From Pseudomonadota bacterium (GTDB lineage Bacteria > Pseudomonadota > Gammaproteobacteria > Steroidobacterales > Steroidobacteraceae), in NCBI GenBank assembly GCA_018241455.1, contig JAFEDW010000055.1, forward strand, positions 1-10,130: a stretch of DNA of 10,130 bases, in the 5' to 3' direction. A program made the position numbers and the translations under genes. The notes under the pieces are model-generated. The model saw only the letters and a list, made by a program, of their open reading frames with translations, did no database searches and was not told where the DNA came from. Within the stretch, counting starts at the first letter, position 1; each line of letters begins with the position of its first letter. Shown piece by piece: positions 1 to 6,367 of the stretch.

Positions 1-949
1 CGGGCGCCAGTTGCATCGTCGACTGGCCTCCCGTTCCGCCGACCGGCACGGCCCCGCTGAGCGACGCACCGATCTGGCCGGCCACCGACTTGTCGAGGAT
101 GGTGATATCGGCGCCGCTGTCCAGCACCAGGTTCAGCGGATGTCCGTTGACGCTGGCGGGCACGAAGATCTGGTCATTGTTGTAGAACTCGAACGGCAGC
201 CACCCGGTGGAGCTGCGTTCGTGCGCGAACGACCAGGATTGCTTCGGCGCCGGCCGCGCGAACAGCTCGGCGGCCAGCGCGGGATTGACTTCGATGGAAT
301 CGAGCCGCCTGGTTTCATCGGCACCCGGGTCGGCTGCGGTGATGCGCTGCTCGAACGCGAAACGGATCGCGCCGATCATGCGCCAGTCGCCATAGCGGAT
401 GAAGCGGGTGACGCGGTCCTGCGTGATGCGCTCGCCCAACAGCTCGCCGGTCGACGCATCGATGAAAAGATCGAAGATATCGTTGCCACCGAAGCCCACG
501 CGCACGATCGTCCACGGCCGGTTCTCGCGCTGCTCCACGCCCAACACCTGCAAGCGGATGTCCGGCCGTGCATGGCCCAGGTCCGCGAAATACAGAGCGA
601 TGGCGCGGCGCACCGCCAGGCCGTGGTCGCCGGATTCCTCCAGCTGTCCACTGGCATTGGTGGTCCAGCTGGAGTCGGGTGTGACGGCGGTTGAATCCGC
701 CAGTGGCCCGAGTGATCGGTCCTCGCGCAGGCGCCCGTCGCGCGCCAGCCAGCGTTCGAACGTGCCGTCGACCTCACCGACGCGGATGCGCCCGCGTTCG
801 TGGACAGACTGCAGGTGTTCGAATGCGGCGCCGCCGCGCCAGGCGATGTACCTTGAAAGCAGCTCGCCGGCAGCGTCAGCGCGCACGGGCGGCTGCACGC
901 TCACCCACAGCGCAAGCAGCAGCGCGCATTGCAGCGCGATGCGCTTCAT
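1..949 (-). CDS. Exported LolA-like / retropepsin-like aspartic protease (3' end missing)
   Basis: The reading frame runs from ATG at 949 through the left edge, giving 316 visible codons with the C-terminus missing. Residues 1-25 form a signal peptide (MKRIALQ, a hydrophobic core, then VRADA), so the product should be periplasmic or secreted. Residues about 25-230 (beginning LLSRYIAWRGGAAFEHLQSV) resemble the LolA-like fold often found before such protease domains. From about residue 245 a retropepsin-like domain begins, with the active-site motif LVLDSGADITILD; the catalytic Asp is D277 in a DSG triad. This matches single-domain bacterial aspartyl proteases (Asp_protease_2 type), which act as dimers or carry a second half; the truncation hides which. 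The start lies 26 bp after the M13 stop on the same strand, with only weak Shine-Dalgarno (GAGG about 20 nt upstream), so co-transcription with the M13 gene is likely. Class assignment is fairly sure; substrate is unknown. Confidence 0.8.
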   Translation of the reverse strand, partial: MKRIALQCALLLALWVSVQPPVRADAAGELLSRYIAWRGGAAFEHLQSVHERGRIRVGEVDGTFERWLARDGRLREDRSLGPLADSTAVTPDSSWTTNASGQLEESGDHGLAVRRAIALYFADLGHARPDIRLQVLGVEQRENRPWTIVRVGFGGNDIFDLFIDASTGELLGERITQDRVTRFIRYGDWRMIGAIRFAFEQRITAADPGADETRRLDSIEVNPALAAELFARPAPKQSWSFAHERSSTGWLPFEFYNNDQIFVPASVNGHPLNLVLDSGADITILDKSVAGQIGASLSGAVPVGGTGGQSTMQLAP

Positions 950-975
950 GCCGGGCCCGCGCTGGCCTCGCTGCC

Positions 976-3018
976 TCACCATATGTGTGCGCGCCTGGCT
1001 GCGGGCAGGTAGAGCATGGCGTCGTCGGGCACGCTGAAGGCCTTGTACCAGGCGTCGATGTTGCGCACCACGCCGTTCACGCGGAATTCCGCCGGGCTGT
1101 GTTCATCGGAGACGATGCGGTTGCGCAGCGCAGCTTCGCGTATGACCTCCCGCCAGGCCTGCGCCCATCCGAGGAACACGCGCTGTTCGCCGCTGAACCC
1201 GTCGAGCACGGGTGCCGCTTGTCCGCGCAGCGAGATGGTGTACGCTTCGAACGCGGCGTTGAGGCCGCCGAGGTCGGCGATGTTCTCGCCGATCGTGTTG
1301 GCACCCTTGATGTGCACGCCAGGGAGCGGTTCGAACGCGTTGTATTGCGTGACCAACTCCTGGCTCAATGCCTTGAAGCGCGAAACGTCTTCCGCTGTCC
1401 ACCAGGGATGCAGTCGGCCGGTGTCGTCGAGCTTCGCTCCCTGGTCGTCGAAACTGTGGCTGATCTCGTGGCCGATCACGCCGCCGATGGCGCCGTAGTT
1501 GACGGCCGCATCGGCGGCCGGGTCGAAGAACGGCGGCTGCAGGATGGCCGCGGGAAACACCACGGCGTTGAAGGTCGAAAGGTTCTCGGCATTGACCTCC
1601 TGCGGCAGCAGGCCCCATTCGCTCCGATCGACGGGTTGGTCCAGCCGGTCGATGCGCCGCTGCCAATCACGCGTCACCGCGCGCCGCTCGTTGCCCACCG
1701 GGTCGTCGGGCCGGATATCGAGGCCGGTGTAGGTCTTCAGGTGATCGGGATAGCCGATCATGATCCGGAACGAGGCCAGCTTGCGCAGCGCGGCCGCGCG
1801 CGTGGCCGGCGTCATCCATGGCAGACCTGAAATGCGCACCTGGTAGGCGGCGATCAGGTTGTCCGTCAGCTCGGTCATCTTCGCCTTCGCCTCGGGCGTG
1901 AAATGCCGTTCGATATACAACGCGCCGAGCGCGTCACCGATCGCGCCGTTGACGGCGCTGATGGCTCGTTTCCAGCGCGCGCGCTTCTCTGGTTGCCCGT
2001 TCAGCACGTGCCCGCGGAATTCGAAGGCCGCGTCGTCGAAGGCTTGTGGCAGCACGTCGGCGTAGGTGTCGAGACAGTGGAACGTCAGGTACGCGCGCCA
2101 GGTCGCCACCGGTGTGCGACGGAACAGGCGCGCCAGCTTCGGCACGGCCGTGTCCTCGGCGACGATGTAGCGGTCGTAGCCGGCGGGTACGCCGGCGACC
2201 CCGAGCATGGCATCGATCGGATATCCGTCGGCCATCGCGATCAGTTGCGCGCGCGACTTCGGATGGTACGTCGCGTCATAGTCACGCTGCTGGTCATAGG
2301 GCCACGAGATCCGCGCAATGGCGATTTCCAGCGCGAGGACCTCGGCCGCGCGTTGCGAGGCATGCGGGTAATGCGCCAGCGCGAGCAGCGCGGTGATGTA
2401 GGCCTGGTACTTCGCGCGGATCGACGCGAACGACTGGGACGGATCGAGGTAGAAATCGCGGTCCGGCAGCCCCAGACCGGACTGCGTCACCTTGATCGCG
2501 TAGCGGTTCGGTTCCTTGGTGTCGACGGCGGGAAAGAATGCGATCGGACCTGCCGACAGATGGTCAGGTTTCGCGATGAAGCGCCCGACTTCGAAGTGGG
2601 AATGCAGCTGCCCGATATCATCGAGCTCCGTTGCGACTGGCGCGAGGCCCCGCGCCTCGATGCCGGCGGAATCGGCGTAGGCCTGCCAGTAGTCGGCCAC
2701 GCGCCGGGCATCGCTGCCGGCGGCGGGCGGCGCGGCCTCCAGTTCGTCGATGATCAGCTTGAGGTCGGACTCGGCCTTGGCGATCATCCCGTCGAAAACA
2801 CCCCAGCGCGAGCGATCCGGCGGCACTGGCGTGCGCTTGATCCACGCGCCATTCGCAAAGCGGAAGAAATCGTCGCCGGGCCTGACCGAGCGATCGAGCG
2901 CGGACTCATCGAACCCCCAGGCGCCCATAGCGGGCGCGGGCGGCGTGGGAACGGCGGCGGTCGCCACACCCGGCGCGAGGGCGCTGGCGGCAAGCATTGC
3001 AAGCATCGTGTTGCGCAC
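976..3018 (-). CDS. Exported M13 family zinc metallopeptidase (neprilysin/PepO-like)
   Basis: M13 peptidases cleave peptides, usually under about 5 kDa, using one zinc ion. With a GTG start at 3018 the protein is 680 residues, normal for the family. The zinc site is GHEISHSFDD (H517, E518, H521) plus GENIADLGG (E578 ligand, D582). Other family marks are VFPAAILQPPFF before the zinc motif, DFFRFANGAWI near the N-terminus, and a C-terminal Trp (AHIW). I chose GTG 3018 over the in-frame ATG at 3060 for two reasons. A GGAG lies 6 nt upstream of the GTG while the ATG has no ribosome binding site. The GTG also gives a clean signal peptide, (M)RNTMLAMLAASALAPGVATA, cut before AVP. The longer form would add 14 residues (MKYSGDF...) ahead of it. 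One oddity is that the substrate-binding strand, NAFY or NAYY in most members, reads N476-A-E-N here. The likely location is the periplasm or outside the cell. The downstream aspartic protease gene is probably in the same transcript. Confidence 0.93.
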   Translation of the reverse strand: MRNTMLAMLAASALAPGVATAAVPTPPAPAMGAWGFDESALDRSVRPGDDFFRFANGAWIKRTPVPPDRSRWGVFDGMIAKAESDLKLIIDELEAAPPAAGSDARRVADYWQAYADSAGIEARGLAPVATELDDIGQLHSHFEVGRFIAKPDHLSAGPIAFFPAVDTKEPNRYAIKVTQSGLGLPDRDFYLDPSQSFASIRAKYQAYITALLALAHYPHASQRAAEVLALEIAIARISWPYDQQRDYDATYHPKSRAQLIAMADGYPIDAMLGVAGVPAGYDRYIVAEDTAVPKLARLFRRTPVATWRAYLTFHCLDTYADVLPQAFDDAAFEFRGHVLNGQPEKRARWKRAISAVNGAIGDALGALYIERHFTPEAKAKMTELTDNLIAAYQVRISGLPWMTPATRAAALRKLASFRIMIGYPDHLKTYTGLDIRPDDPVGNERRAVTRDWQRRIDRLDQPVDRSEWGLLPQEVNAENLSTFNAVVFPAAILQPPFFDPAADAAVNYGAIGGVIGHEISHSFDDQGAKLDDTGRLHPWWTAEDVSRFKALSQELVTQYNAFEPLPGVHIKGANTIGENIADLGGLNAAFEAYTISLRGQAAPVLDGFSGEQRVFLGWAQAWREVIREAALRNRIVSDEHSPAEFRVNGVVRNIDAWYKAFSVPDDAMLYLPAARRAHIW

Positions 3019-3024
3019 AAGGAA

Positions 3025-3028
3025 CTCC
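3025..3028 (-). promoter_or_regulatory. Ribosome binding site deciding the M13 start
   Basis: GGAG on the minus strand lies 6 nt upstream of GTG 3018. No comparable purine run precedes the alternative ATG at 3060, whose upstream sequence is AT-rich promoter-like DNA. Confidence 0.55.
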
Positions 3029-3050
3029 GCAGGTGTCCGGAAGTCTCCAG

Positions 3051-3079
3051 AGTATTTCATATGAAGTGTAAAATGTGAA
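3051..3079 (-). promoter_or_regulatory. Candidate sigma70 promoter for the M13 gene
   Basis: On the minus strand, TTCACA (3079-3074, 5 of 6 to TTGACA) is followed after exactly 17 nt by AATACT (3056-3051, 4 of 6 to TATAAT). This would start transcription near 3044 and leave a leader of about 26 nt before GTG 3018, which agrees with the shorter start. It overlaps the control region of the divergent CPBP gene. The match is by eye and untested. Confidence 0.35.
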
Positions 3080-3082
3080 ATA
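3053..3082. promoter_or_regulatory. AT-rich divergent control region with inverted repeats
   Basis: This AT-rich island lies between the M13 gene (minus) and the CPBP gene (plus). It holds TATTTCA (3053-3059) and its reverse complement TGAAATA (3076-3082), 7-bp arms with a 16-nt spacer. Inside is the 10-bp perfect palindrome TTCATATGAA (3056-3065). A possible plus-strand -10 box, TAAAAT (3069-3074), has only a poor -35 partner (TCCAGA, 3046-3051). A regulator bound here could control both divergent genes; no specific protein can be named from sequence. Confidence 0.4.
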
Positions 3083-3114
3083 TATGCATAACCAAATCCG
3101 CAGGAGGCGAATTC

Positions 3115-3804
3115 ATGAGTGACTCAACGACGATGCGGCGGACGGCGATCCTCGAGGTGGTGGGTGTCGTGGCCGTCGCCTTCCTCACGCGCGGCCTGTT
3201 GCGGCTGTGGGGTTTCGGCATCGCAGCCGGCGCTGCCGCGACGATCGTGGCGGCGCTGGCGGCGACCTGGCTGTTGCGCCGGCGTGGCAGCAACTGGGCC
3301 AGGCTGGGCTTGCGGCGCCCCGAGAAGATCGGCTCCACCGCGCTGTGGACCGTGGGGTTGGCGCTCGTCGCGCTGCTGGTGGTCCCGGCCCTGTCGGCGG
3401 CGATTGCCGACGCGCTCCATTCGCCGGCGCAGCAGCTCGAGGTGTTCGCACGATTGCGTGGCAACCTCGGCTTCTATCTCCTGATGCTCTTCCCGGGAGT
3501 CTGGGGCGCCGCCGCATTCGGCGAGGAGCTGGTGTACCGTGGATTCATCATGCAACGCCTTGGCGATGCCCTGGGAGGAGGCCGCCCGGCGGCGCTGGGT
3601 GCGCTGCTGCTGCAGGCGGTGCTGTTCGGCCTCGGGCACGCCTATCTGGGTCCGCGCGGCGTGCTGAATGCCGGCCTGCTCGGACTCGTTTCCGGGCTGT
3701 GCTTCCAGCTCAATGGCCGCAATTTCTGGCCGCTGTTCATTGCGCACGGCCTGGTCGACACGATCGGCATCACGGTGCTCTATCTCGGACTCGCGCATGG
3801 TTGA
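3115..3804 (+). CDS. CPBP (CAAX/Abi-type) intramembrane protease
   Basis: This is a 229-residue multi-pass membrane protein with the signature of the CPBP intramembrane endopeptidase family (Rce1/Abi type). The motifs are EELVYRG (E137, E138, R142), FGLGH (H175) and HGLVD (H211, D215); the Glu pair and the two His residues are the expected catalytic or metal-site positions, all present. Hydrophobic segments lie at about 10-28, 34-54, 75-97, 117-135, 157-177, 184-198 and 205-226. A strong Shine-Dalgarno, AGGAGG (3102-3107), sits 7 nt before ATG 3115. Bacterial members process membrane-bound peptides, bacteriocin leaders or anti-sigma-type proteins, or protect against bacteriocins; no peptide or bacteriocin gene is visible nearby, so the substrate is open. 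The gene is divergent from M13 and is followed 92 bp later by an ArsR-like regulator on the same strand, possibly in one transcript. Confidence 0.9.
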   Translation: MSDSTTMRRTAILEVVGVVAVAFLTRGLLRLWGFGIAAGAAATIVAALAATWLLRRRGSNWARLGLRRPEKIGSTALWTVGLALVALLVVPALSAAIADALHSPAQQLEVFARLRGNLGFYLLMLFPGVWGAAAFGEELVYRGFIMQRLGDALGGGRPAALGALLLQAVLFGLGHAYLGPRGVLNAGLLGLVSGLCFQLNGRNFWPLFIAHGLVDTIGITVLYLGLAHG

Positions 3805-3855
3805 GGCGCATTTTGGCGGCCGCTCGACGGCATCCGGTAGTGGTGGCGGTCAGGC

Positions 3856-3896
3856 GGCTGCAATATGCTTGATGGAAGTCGGGGAGAATTGCAGCC
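3856..3896. repeat. Perfect 9-bp inverted repeat around the regulator's ribosome binding site
   Basis: GGCTGCAAT (3856-3864) and ATTGCAGCC (3888-3896) are exact reverse complements. The second arm abuts ATG 3897 and the Shine-Dalgarno GGGGAG (3881-3886) lies in the 23-nt spacer. Arm centres are 32 bp apart, about three helical turns. It could be a dimer operator for autoregulation, or an mRNA stem presenting or hiding the ribosome binding site. Confidence 0.5.
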
Positions 3897-4493
3897 ATGA
3901 AGGTCCATTGGATAACGCGCCGCGACCAGCTCGAGGCCATCGCCAGCACCGCCAGGCAGGATATTGGCGATCGCCTGAGTGCGATGGGCCCGTGCACCGT
4001 GGCGGCGCTGGCCGACGCGCTGGGATACCGTCCGACCGCGTTGTACCAGCATCTCGCGGCAATGCAGCGCGTTGGTCTCGTCACGTCGCATGCCGTCCGC
4101 GGTGGCCGCGGCCGGCCGGCGACGCAATACCAGATGATCGCGCCGCTGGTGCGCTGGTCACGCGCGCCGCGCGTGCGGGCCAACCGGGCGCCGATGGCGC
4201 GCGCTGCCAAGGCGATGGCAATGCGCGCCGCCAAGGACTACGCGCGCGGCTTCGACGTACCGCATTGGACGCTCGAGGGGCCGGGCCGCAACCATTGGAT
4301 GTTCCGGCTCGTCGCCCGCCTGTCGCGCCAGCGCCTCAAGCGCATCAACAGGCTGCTGGACGAAGTGGCCCGGCTCGCCTATACGCCCGACCCACGCTCC
4401 GGGCCACTGGTCAGCGTGGCCTGCCTGCTCGCGCCGATTCCCGAACGCGCGCGCCGGCCAAAGCCGACGCAATCGAGGCGCCGGCGCAAGTAG
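3897..4493 (+). CDS. ArsR-like winged-helix transcriptional regulator
   Basis: The 198-residue protein has an N-terminal winged helix-turn-helix at about residues 12-82. A first helix pair (RQDIGDRLSAMGPCTVAALA) precedes the recognition region (LGYRPTALYQHLAAMQRVGLV) and a basic wing (RGGRGRPATQYQM). This is the layout of ArsR/HTH_20-type regulators. There is no CxC metal-binding motif in the recognition helix, so it is unlikely to be a classic metal sensor. Residues about 85-185 form an Arg-rich, mostly helical domain that I cannot assign and that may serve for dimerisation or ligand binding. The C-terminus is strongly basic (RRPKPTQSRRRRK). ATG 3897 is preceded by GGGGAG at 10 nt. It lies between the CPBP protease and the S10 peptidase on the same strand, so local control of these genes or of itself is a reasonable inference, not shown. 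Confidence 0.75.
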   Translation: MKVHWITRRDQLEAIASTARQDIGDRLSAMGPCTVAALADALGYRPTALYQHLAAMQRVGLVTSHAVRGGRGRPATQYQMIAPLVRWSRAPRVRANRAPMARAAKAMAMRAAKDYARGFDVPHWTLEGPGRNHWMFRLVARLSRQRLKRINRLLDEVARLAYTPDPRSGPLVSVACLLAPIPERARRPKPTQSRRRRK

Positions 4494-4498
4494 CCCAA

Positions 4499-4556
4499 GG
4501 CAGGTCGCCGCGTGCCGGCGCGCTTGCCGACGTTCCGCCGCACGCGCCAGCCTGCC
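4499..4556 (+). terminator. Imperfect GC-rich hairpin downstream of the regulator
   Basis: GGCAGG (4499-4504) pairs with CCTGCC (4551-4556), and inside it CGCGTGC (4509-4515) pairs with GCACGCG (4540-4546), with a smaller CGGC/GCCG stem within. It starts 5 nt after the regulator's stop codon and ends just before the S10 promoter. There is no clean T tract, so termination would be weak or factor-dependent. Confidence 0.3.
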
Positions 4557-4580
4557 GTATTAATTCATATTTTGTATAAT
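4552..4580 (+). promoter_or_regulatory. Promoter of the S10 peptidase gene
   Basis: A perfect TATAAT (4575-4580) stands in an AT-rich island inside high-GC DNA. A poor -35 (CTGCCG, 4552-4557) lies 17 nt upstream, so an activator or the AT-rich context may compensate. Transcription would begin near 4587, leaving about 33 nt before ATG 4620. The block 4561-4586 resembles 3053-3078 upstream of the CPBP gene. Confidence 0.5.
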
Positions 4581-4619
4581 TCGTGAGTATATAAACCATT
4601 GCTCCAGAGGTGCCATCCG

Positions 4620-6242
4620 ATGAACAATTCCGCCTTGCGTATCGCCGTCATGCTGCTGTCCGCATCGGCCTCGGTCGCTGCTTTGGCTGCCGCCACCGCC
4701 GAGACCGATGCCCAGATGCCGCGCCACCTCGGCAATGAGGCCGCACTGAGCGACGGCACGCTGGATGTTGCGGGCGCCCATTACGTCTACACCGCCGAGA
4801 CTGGCATACAGGTGGTGCACGTCACCGACCCGAAGGACACCGACCCGCCGCAGCCGAACGACAAGGGCGTGCTGCCGCCGGTCGAGCCGGAAGCCGGCAT
4901 GTCGTACGTCGCGTATTTCCTCGGCAAGACGCCCAACCCGGCGCGCCCGCTGACCTTCATCTTCAACGGCGGCCCGGGCTCGTCGACGATCTGGCTGCAC
5001 ATGGGCGCATTCGGCCCGAAGCGCGTCGTGACGACCGACAACGCGCACACGCCGGCGGCGCCGTACACGATTGTCGACAATGCCTCGTCGCTGTTGCCGG
5101 AATCGGACCTGGTGTTCATCGACGCGCCGGGCACCGGCTTCGGCCACCTGCGCGGCGCCGACAAGAACAAGGCCTTCTGGGGCGTCGACGCCGATGCGCA
5201 CGCGTTCGCCAACTTCATCGTCGGCTTCCTCTCGAAGCACGATCGCTGGAACTCGCCCAAGTACCTGTTCGGCGAAAGCTACGGAACGACCCGCGCGGCG
5301 GTGCTCGCGTACGTGCTGCAGAACGAAAAGTCGGTGGACCTGAACGGCATCATGCTGCTGTCGCAGATCCTGTGCTTCGACAACAGCCCTGACGGCCCCC
5401 AGTTCAATCCCAGCGTCGACCAGCCGTATGCGCTCGCGCTACCGACCTATGCGGCGACCGCGTGGTACCACAAGAAATTGCCCTCGCAACCCGGCGCGCT
5501 CGAACCGTTCCTCGCGGAAGTCGAGAAGTTCGCACTCGGCGATTACCTGAGCGCACTCGCCGAGGGTTCGGCACTGGCGCCAGATCGCCGCGCCGCGATC
5601 GTCGGCAAGCTGCACGACTACACCGGCCTGCCGGCGGACTACATCGAACGCGCCGACCTGCGCATCAACGGCGGGGTGTTCGAACAGCATGTGCTCGGCG
5701 GCGCCACCACCGGCCGGCTCGACACGCGCTTCTCAGGTCCGACTATCGACCCGCTCGCCAAGGAGGCGGCCTACGATCCGCAGGCGGCCGCGATTTCCTC
5801 GGCCTACGTGTCTGCGTTCAATGACTATGTGCGGCGCCAGCTGCACTTCGGCAAGGACGACACGTTCAAATACAACAACTACGCTGCCATCGAGAACGCG
5901 TGGGATTTCCTGCACCAGCCGCCCGGCGCGCCGGCCAAGCTGCCGCAGACCACCAACGTGCTGCCGGACCTCGCCTTTGCGATGAAGGCGAATCCCAACC
6001 TCAGGGTGCAGATGAACGGCGGGTACTACGACCTGGCAACGCCGTATTTTGCGGCCGAGTACGAACTGCGGCACCTGCCACTGCCGCCGGAGCTGGCCCG
6101 CAACATAGAAGTGCGGCTCTACCCCTCGGGGCACATGGTCTACGCCAACGCGCCATCGCTCGTGGCGCTGCACGACAACGCGGCCGACTTCATCGCGCGC
6201 ACGCGCGGCGGCGGCGGAAAGGCGGCGGCGGCCGCGCCCTGA
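4620..6242 (+). CDS. Exported S10 family serine carboxypeptidase-like peptidase
   Basis: The 540-residue protein belongs to peptidase family S10, alpha/beta-hydrolase enzymes that remove C-terminal residues from peptides at acidic pH. The oxyanion/substrate motif is FNGGPGSS (N116-S122). The catalytic Ser is S220 in GESYG, the Asp is D471 in GGYYDLATP and the His is H505 in PSGHMVY, so the triad is complete. A signal peptide covers residues 1 to about 28 (MNNSALRIAVMLLSASASVAALAAATA), predicting a periplasmic or secreted enzyme. ATG 4620 has AGAGG (4606-4610) 9 nt upstream; an in-frame TTG at 4599 would place charged residues ahead of the signal peptide and has no ribosome binding site. The C-terminus ends in a low-complexity RGGGGKAAAAAP tail. 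It has its own TATAAT promoter and a strong hairpin after the stop, so it is probably transcribed alone. Exact residue specificity cannot be read from sequence. Confidence 0.93.
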   Translation: MNNSALRIAVMLLSASASVAALAAATAETDAQMPRHLGNEAALSDGTLDVAGAHYVYTAETGIQVVHVTDPKDTDPPQPNDKGVLPPVEPEAGMSYVAYFLGKTPNPARPLTFIFNGGPGSSTIWLHMGAFGPKRVVTTDNAHTPAAPYTIVDNASSLLPESDLVFIDAPGTGFGHLRGADKNKAFWGVDADAHAFANFIVGFLSKHDRWNSPKYLFGESYGTTRAAVLAYVLQNEKSVDLNGIMLLSQILCFDNSPDGPQFNPSVDQPYALALPTYAATAWYHKKLPSQPGALEPFLAEVEKFALGDYLSALAEGSALAPDRRAAIVGKLHDYTGLPADYIERADLRINGGVFEQHVLGGATTGRLDTRFSGPTIDPLAKEAAYDPQAAAISSAYVSAFNDYVRRQLHFGKDDTFKYNNYAAIENAWDFLHQPPGAPAKLPQTTNVLPDLAFAMKANPNLRVQMNGGYYDLATPYFAAEYELRHLPLPPELARNIEVRLYPSGHMVYANAPSLVALHDNAADFIARTRGGGGKAAAAAP

Positions 6243-6265
6243 CGGCAAGACCTGGTCGCCAAAGG

Positions 6266-6301
6266 CCCTCGCGATCGCGCGTTGACGCGTGATCGCGGGG
6301 G
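6266..6301 (+). terminator. Strong GC hairpin after the S10 gene
   Basis: A 16-bp stem (6266-6281 with 6286-6301) has a TTGA loop. All positions pair when two G-U wobbles are allowed. It begins 24 nt after the stop codon. No T tract follows (the next bases are CGGGG), so it is a likely but non-canonical terminator or an RNA-stabilising end. Confidence 0.5.
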
Positions 6302-6311
6302 CGGGGTGCCC

Positions 6312-6340
6312 TTGACCCCGGATACTGTGTGGCATATAGT
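6312..6340 (+). promoter_or_regulatory. Sigma70-type promoter of the padR operon
   Basis: TTGACC (6312-6317, 5 of 6 to consensus), a 17-nt spacer and TATAGT (6335-6340, 5 of 6) make the best promoter in the window. Transcription would start at about 6347, which rules out in-frame starts at or before 6341 and supports GTG 6368. Confidence 0.75.
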
Positions 6341-6355
6341 ATGCGCCACACAGTA
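6323..6355. promoter_or_regulatory. Palindromic operator on the padR promoter
   Basis: TACTGTGTGGC (6323-6333) and GCCACACAGTA (6345-6355) are perfect 11-bp reverse complements around centre 6339, and ATA/TAT next to the centre also match. The palindrome covers the -10 box and the predicted start of transcription, the expected place for autorepression by the PadR-family protein encoded just downstream. Confidence 0.7.
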
Positions 6356-6367
6356 CAGAGGGCTGCG

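Noticed and set aside
691..1830. Plus-strand open frame spanning the junction of the aspartic protease and M13 genes
   Set aside because: It runs antisense through two well-supported coding regions, and its translation is low-complexity and Arg/Ala-rich.
1903..3078. Long plus-strand open frame opposite the M13 gene
   Set aside because: It is an antisense shadow of a conserved zinc peptidase and has no domain of its own.
3115..3804. Reading the CPBP protein as a bacteriocin-immunity or phage-defence gene
   Set aside because: No bacteriocin precursor, leader peptide or other defence gene is visible nearby; the family name Abi alone is not evidence.
6303..6319. GGGGT/ACCCC mini-hairpin as a terminator
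   Set aside because: Only five base pairs with a seven-base loop and it overlaps the -35 box of the padR promoter; the stronger stem at 6266-6301 explains the region better.
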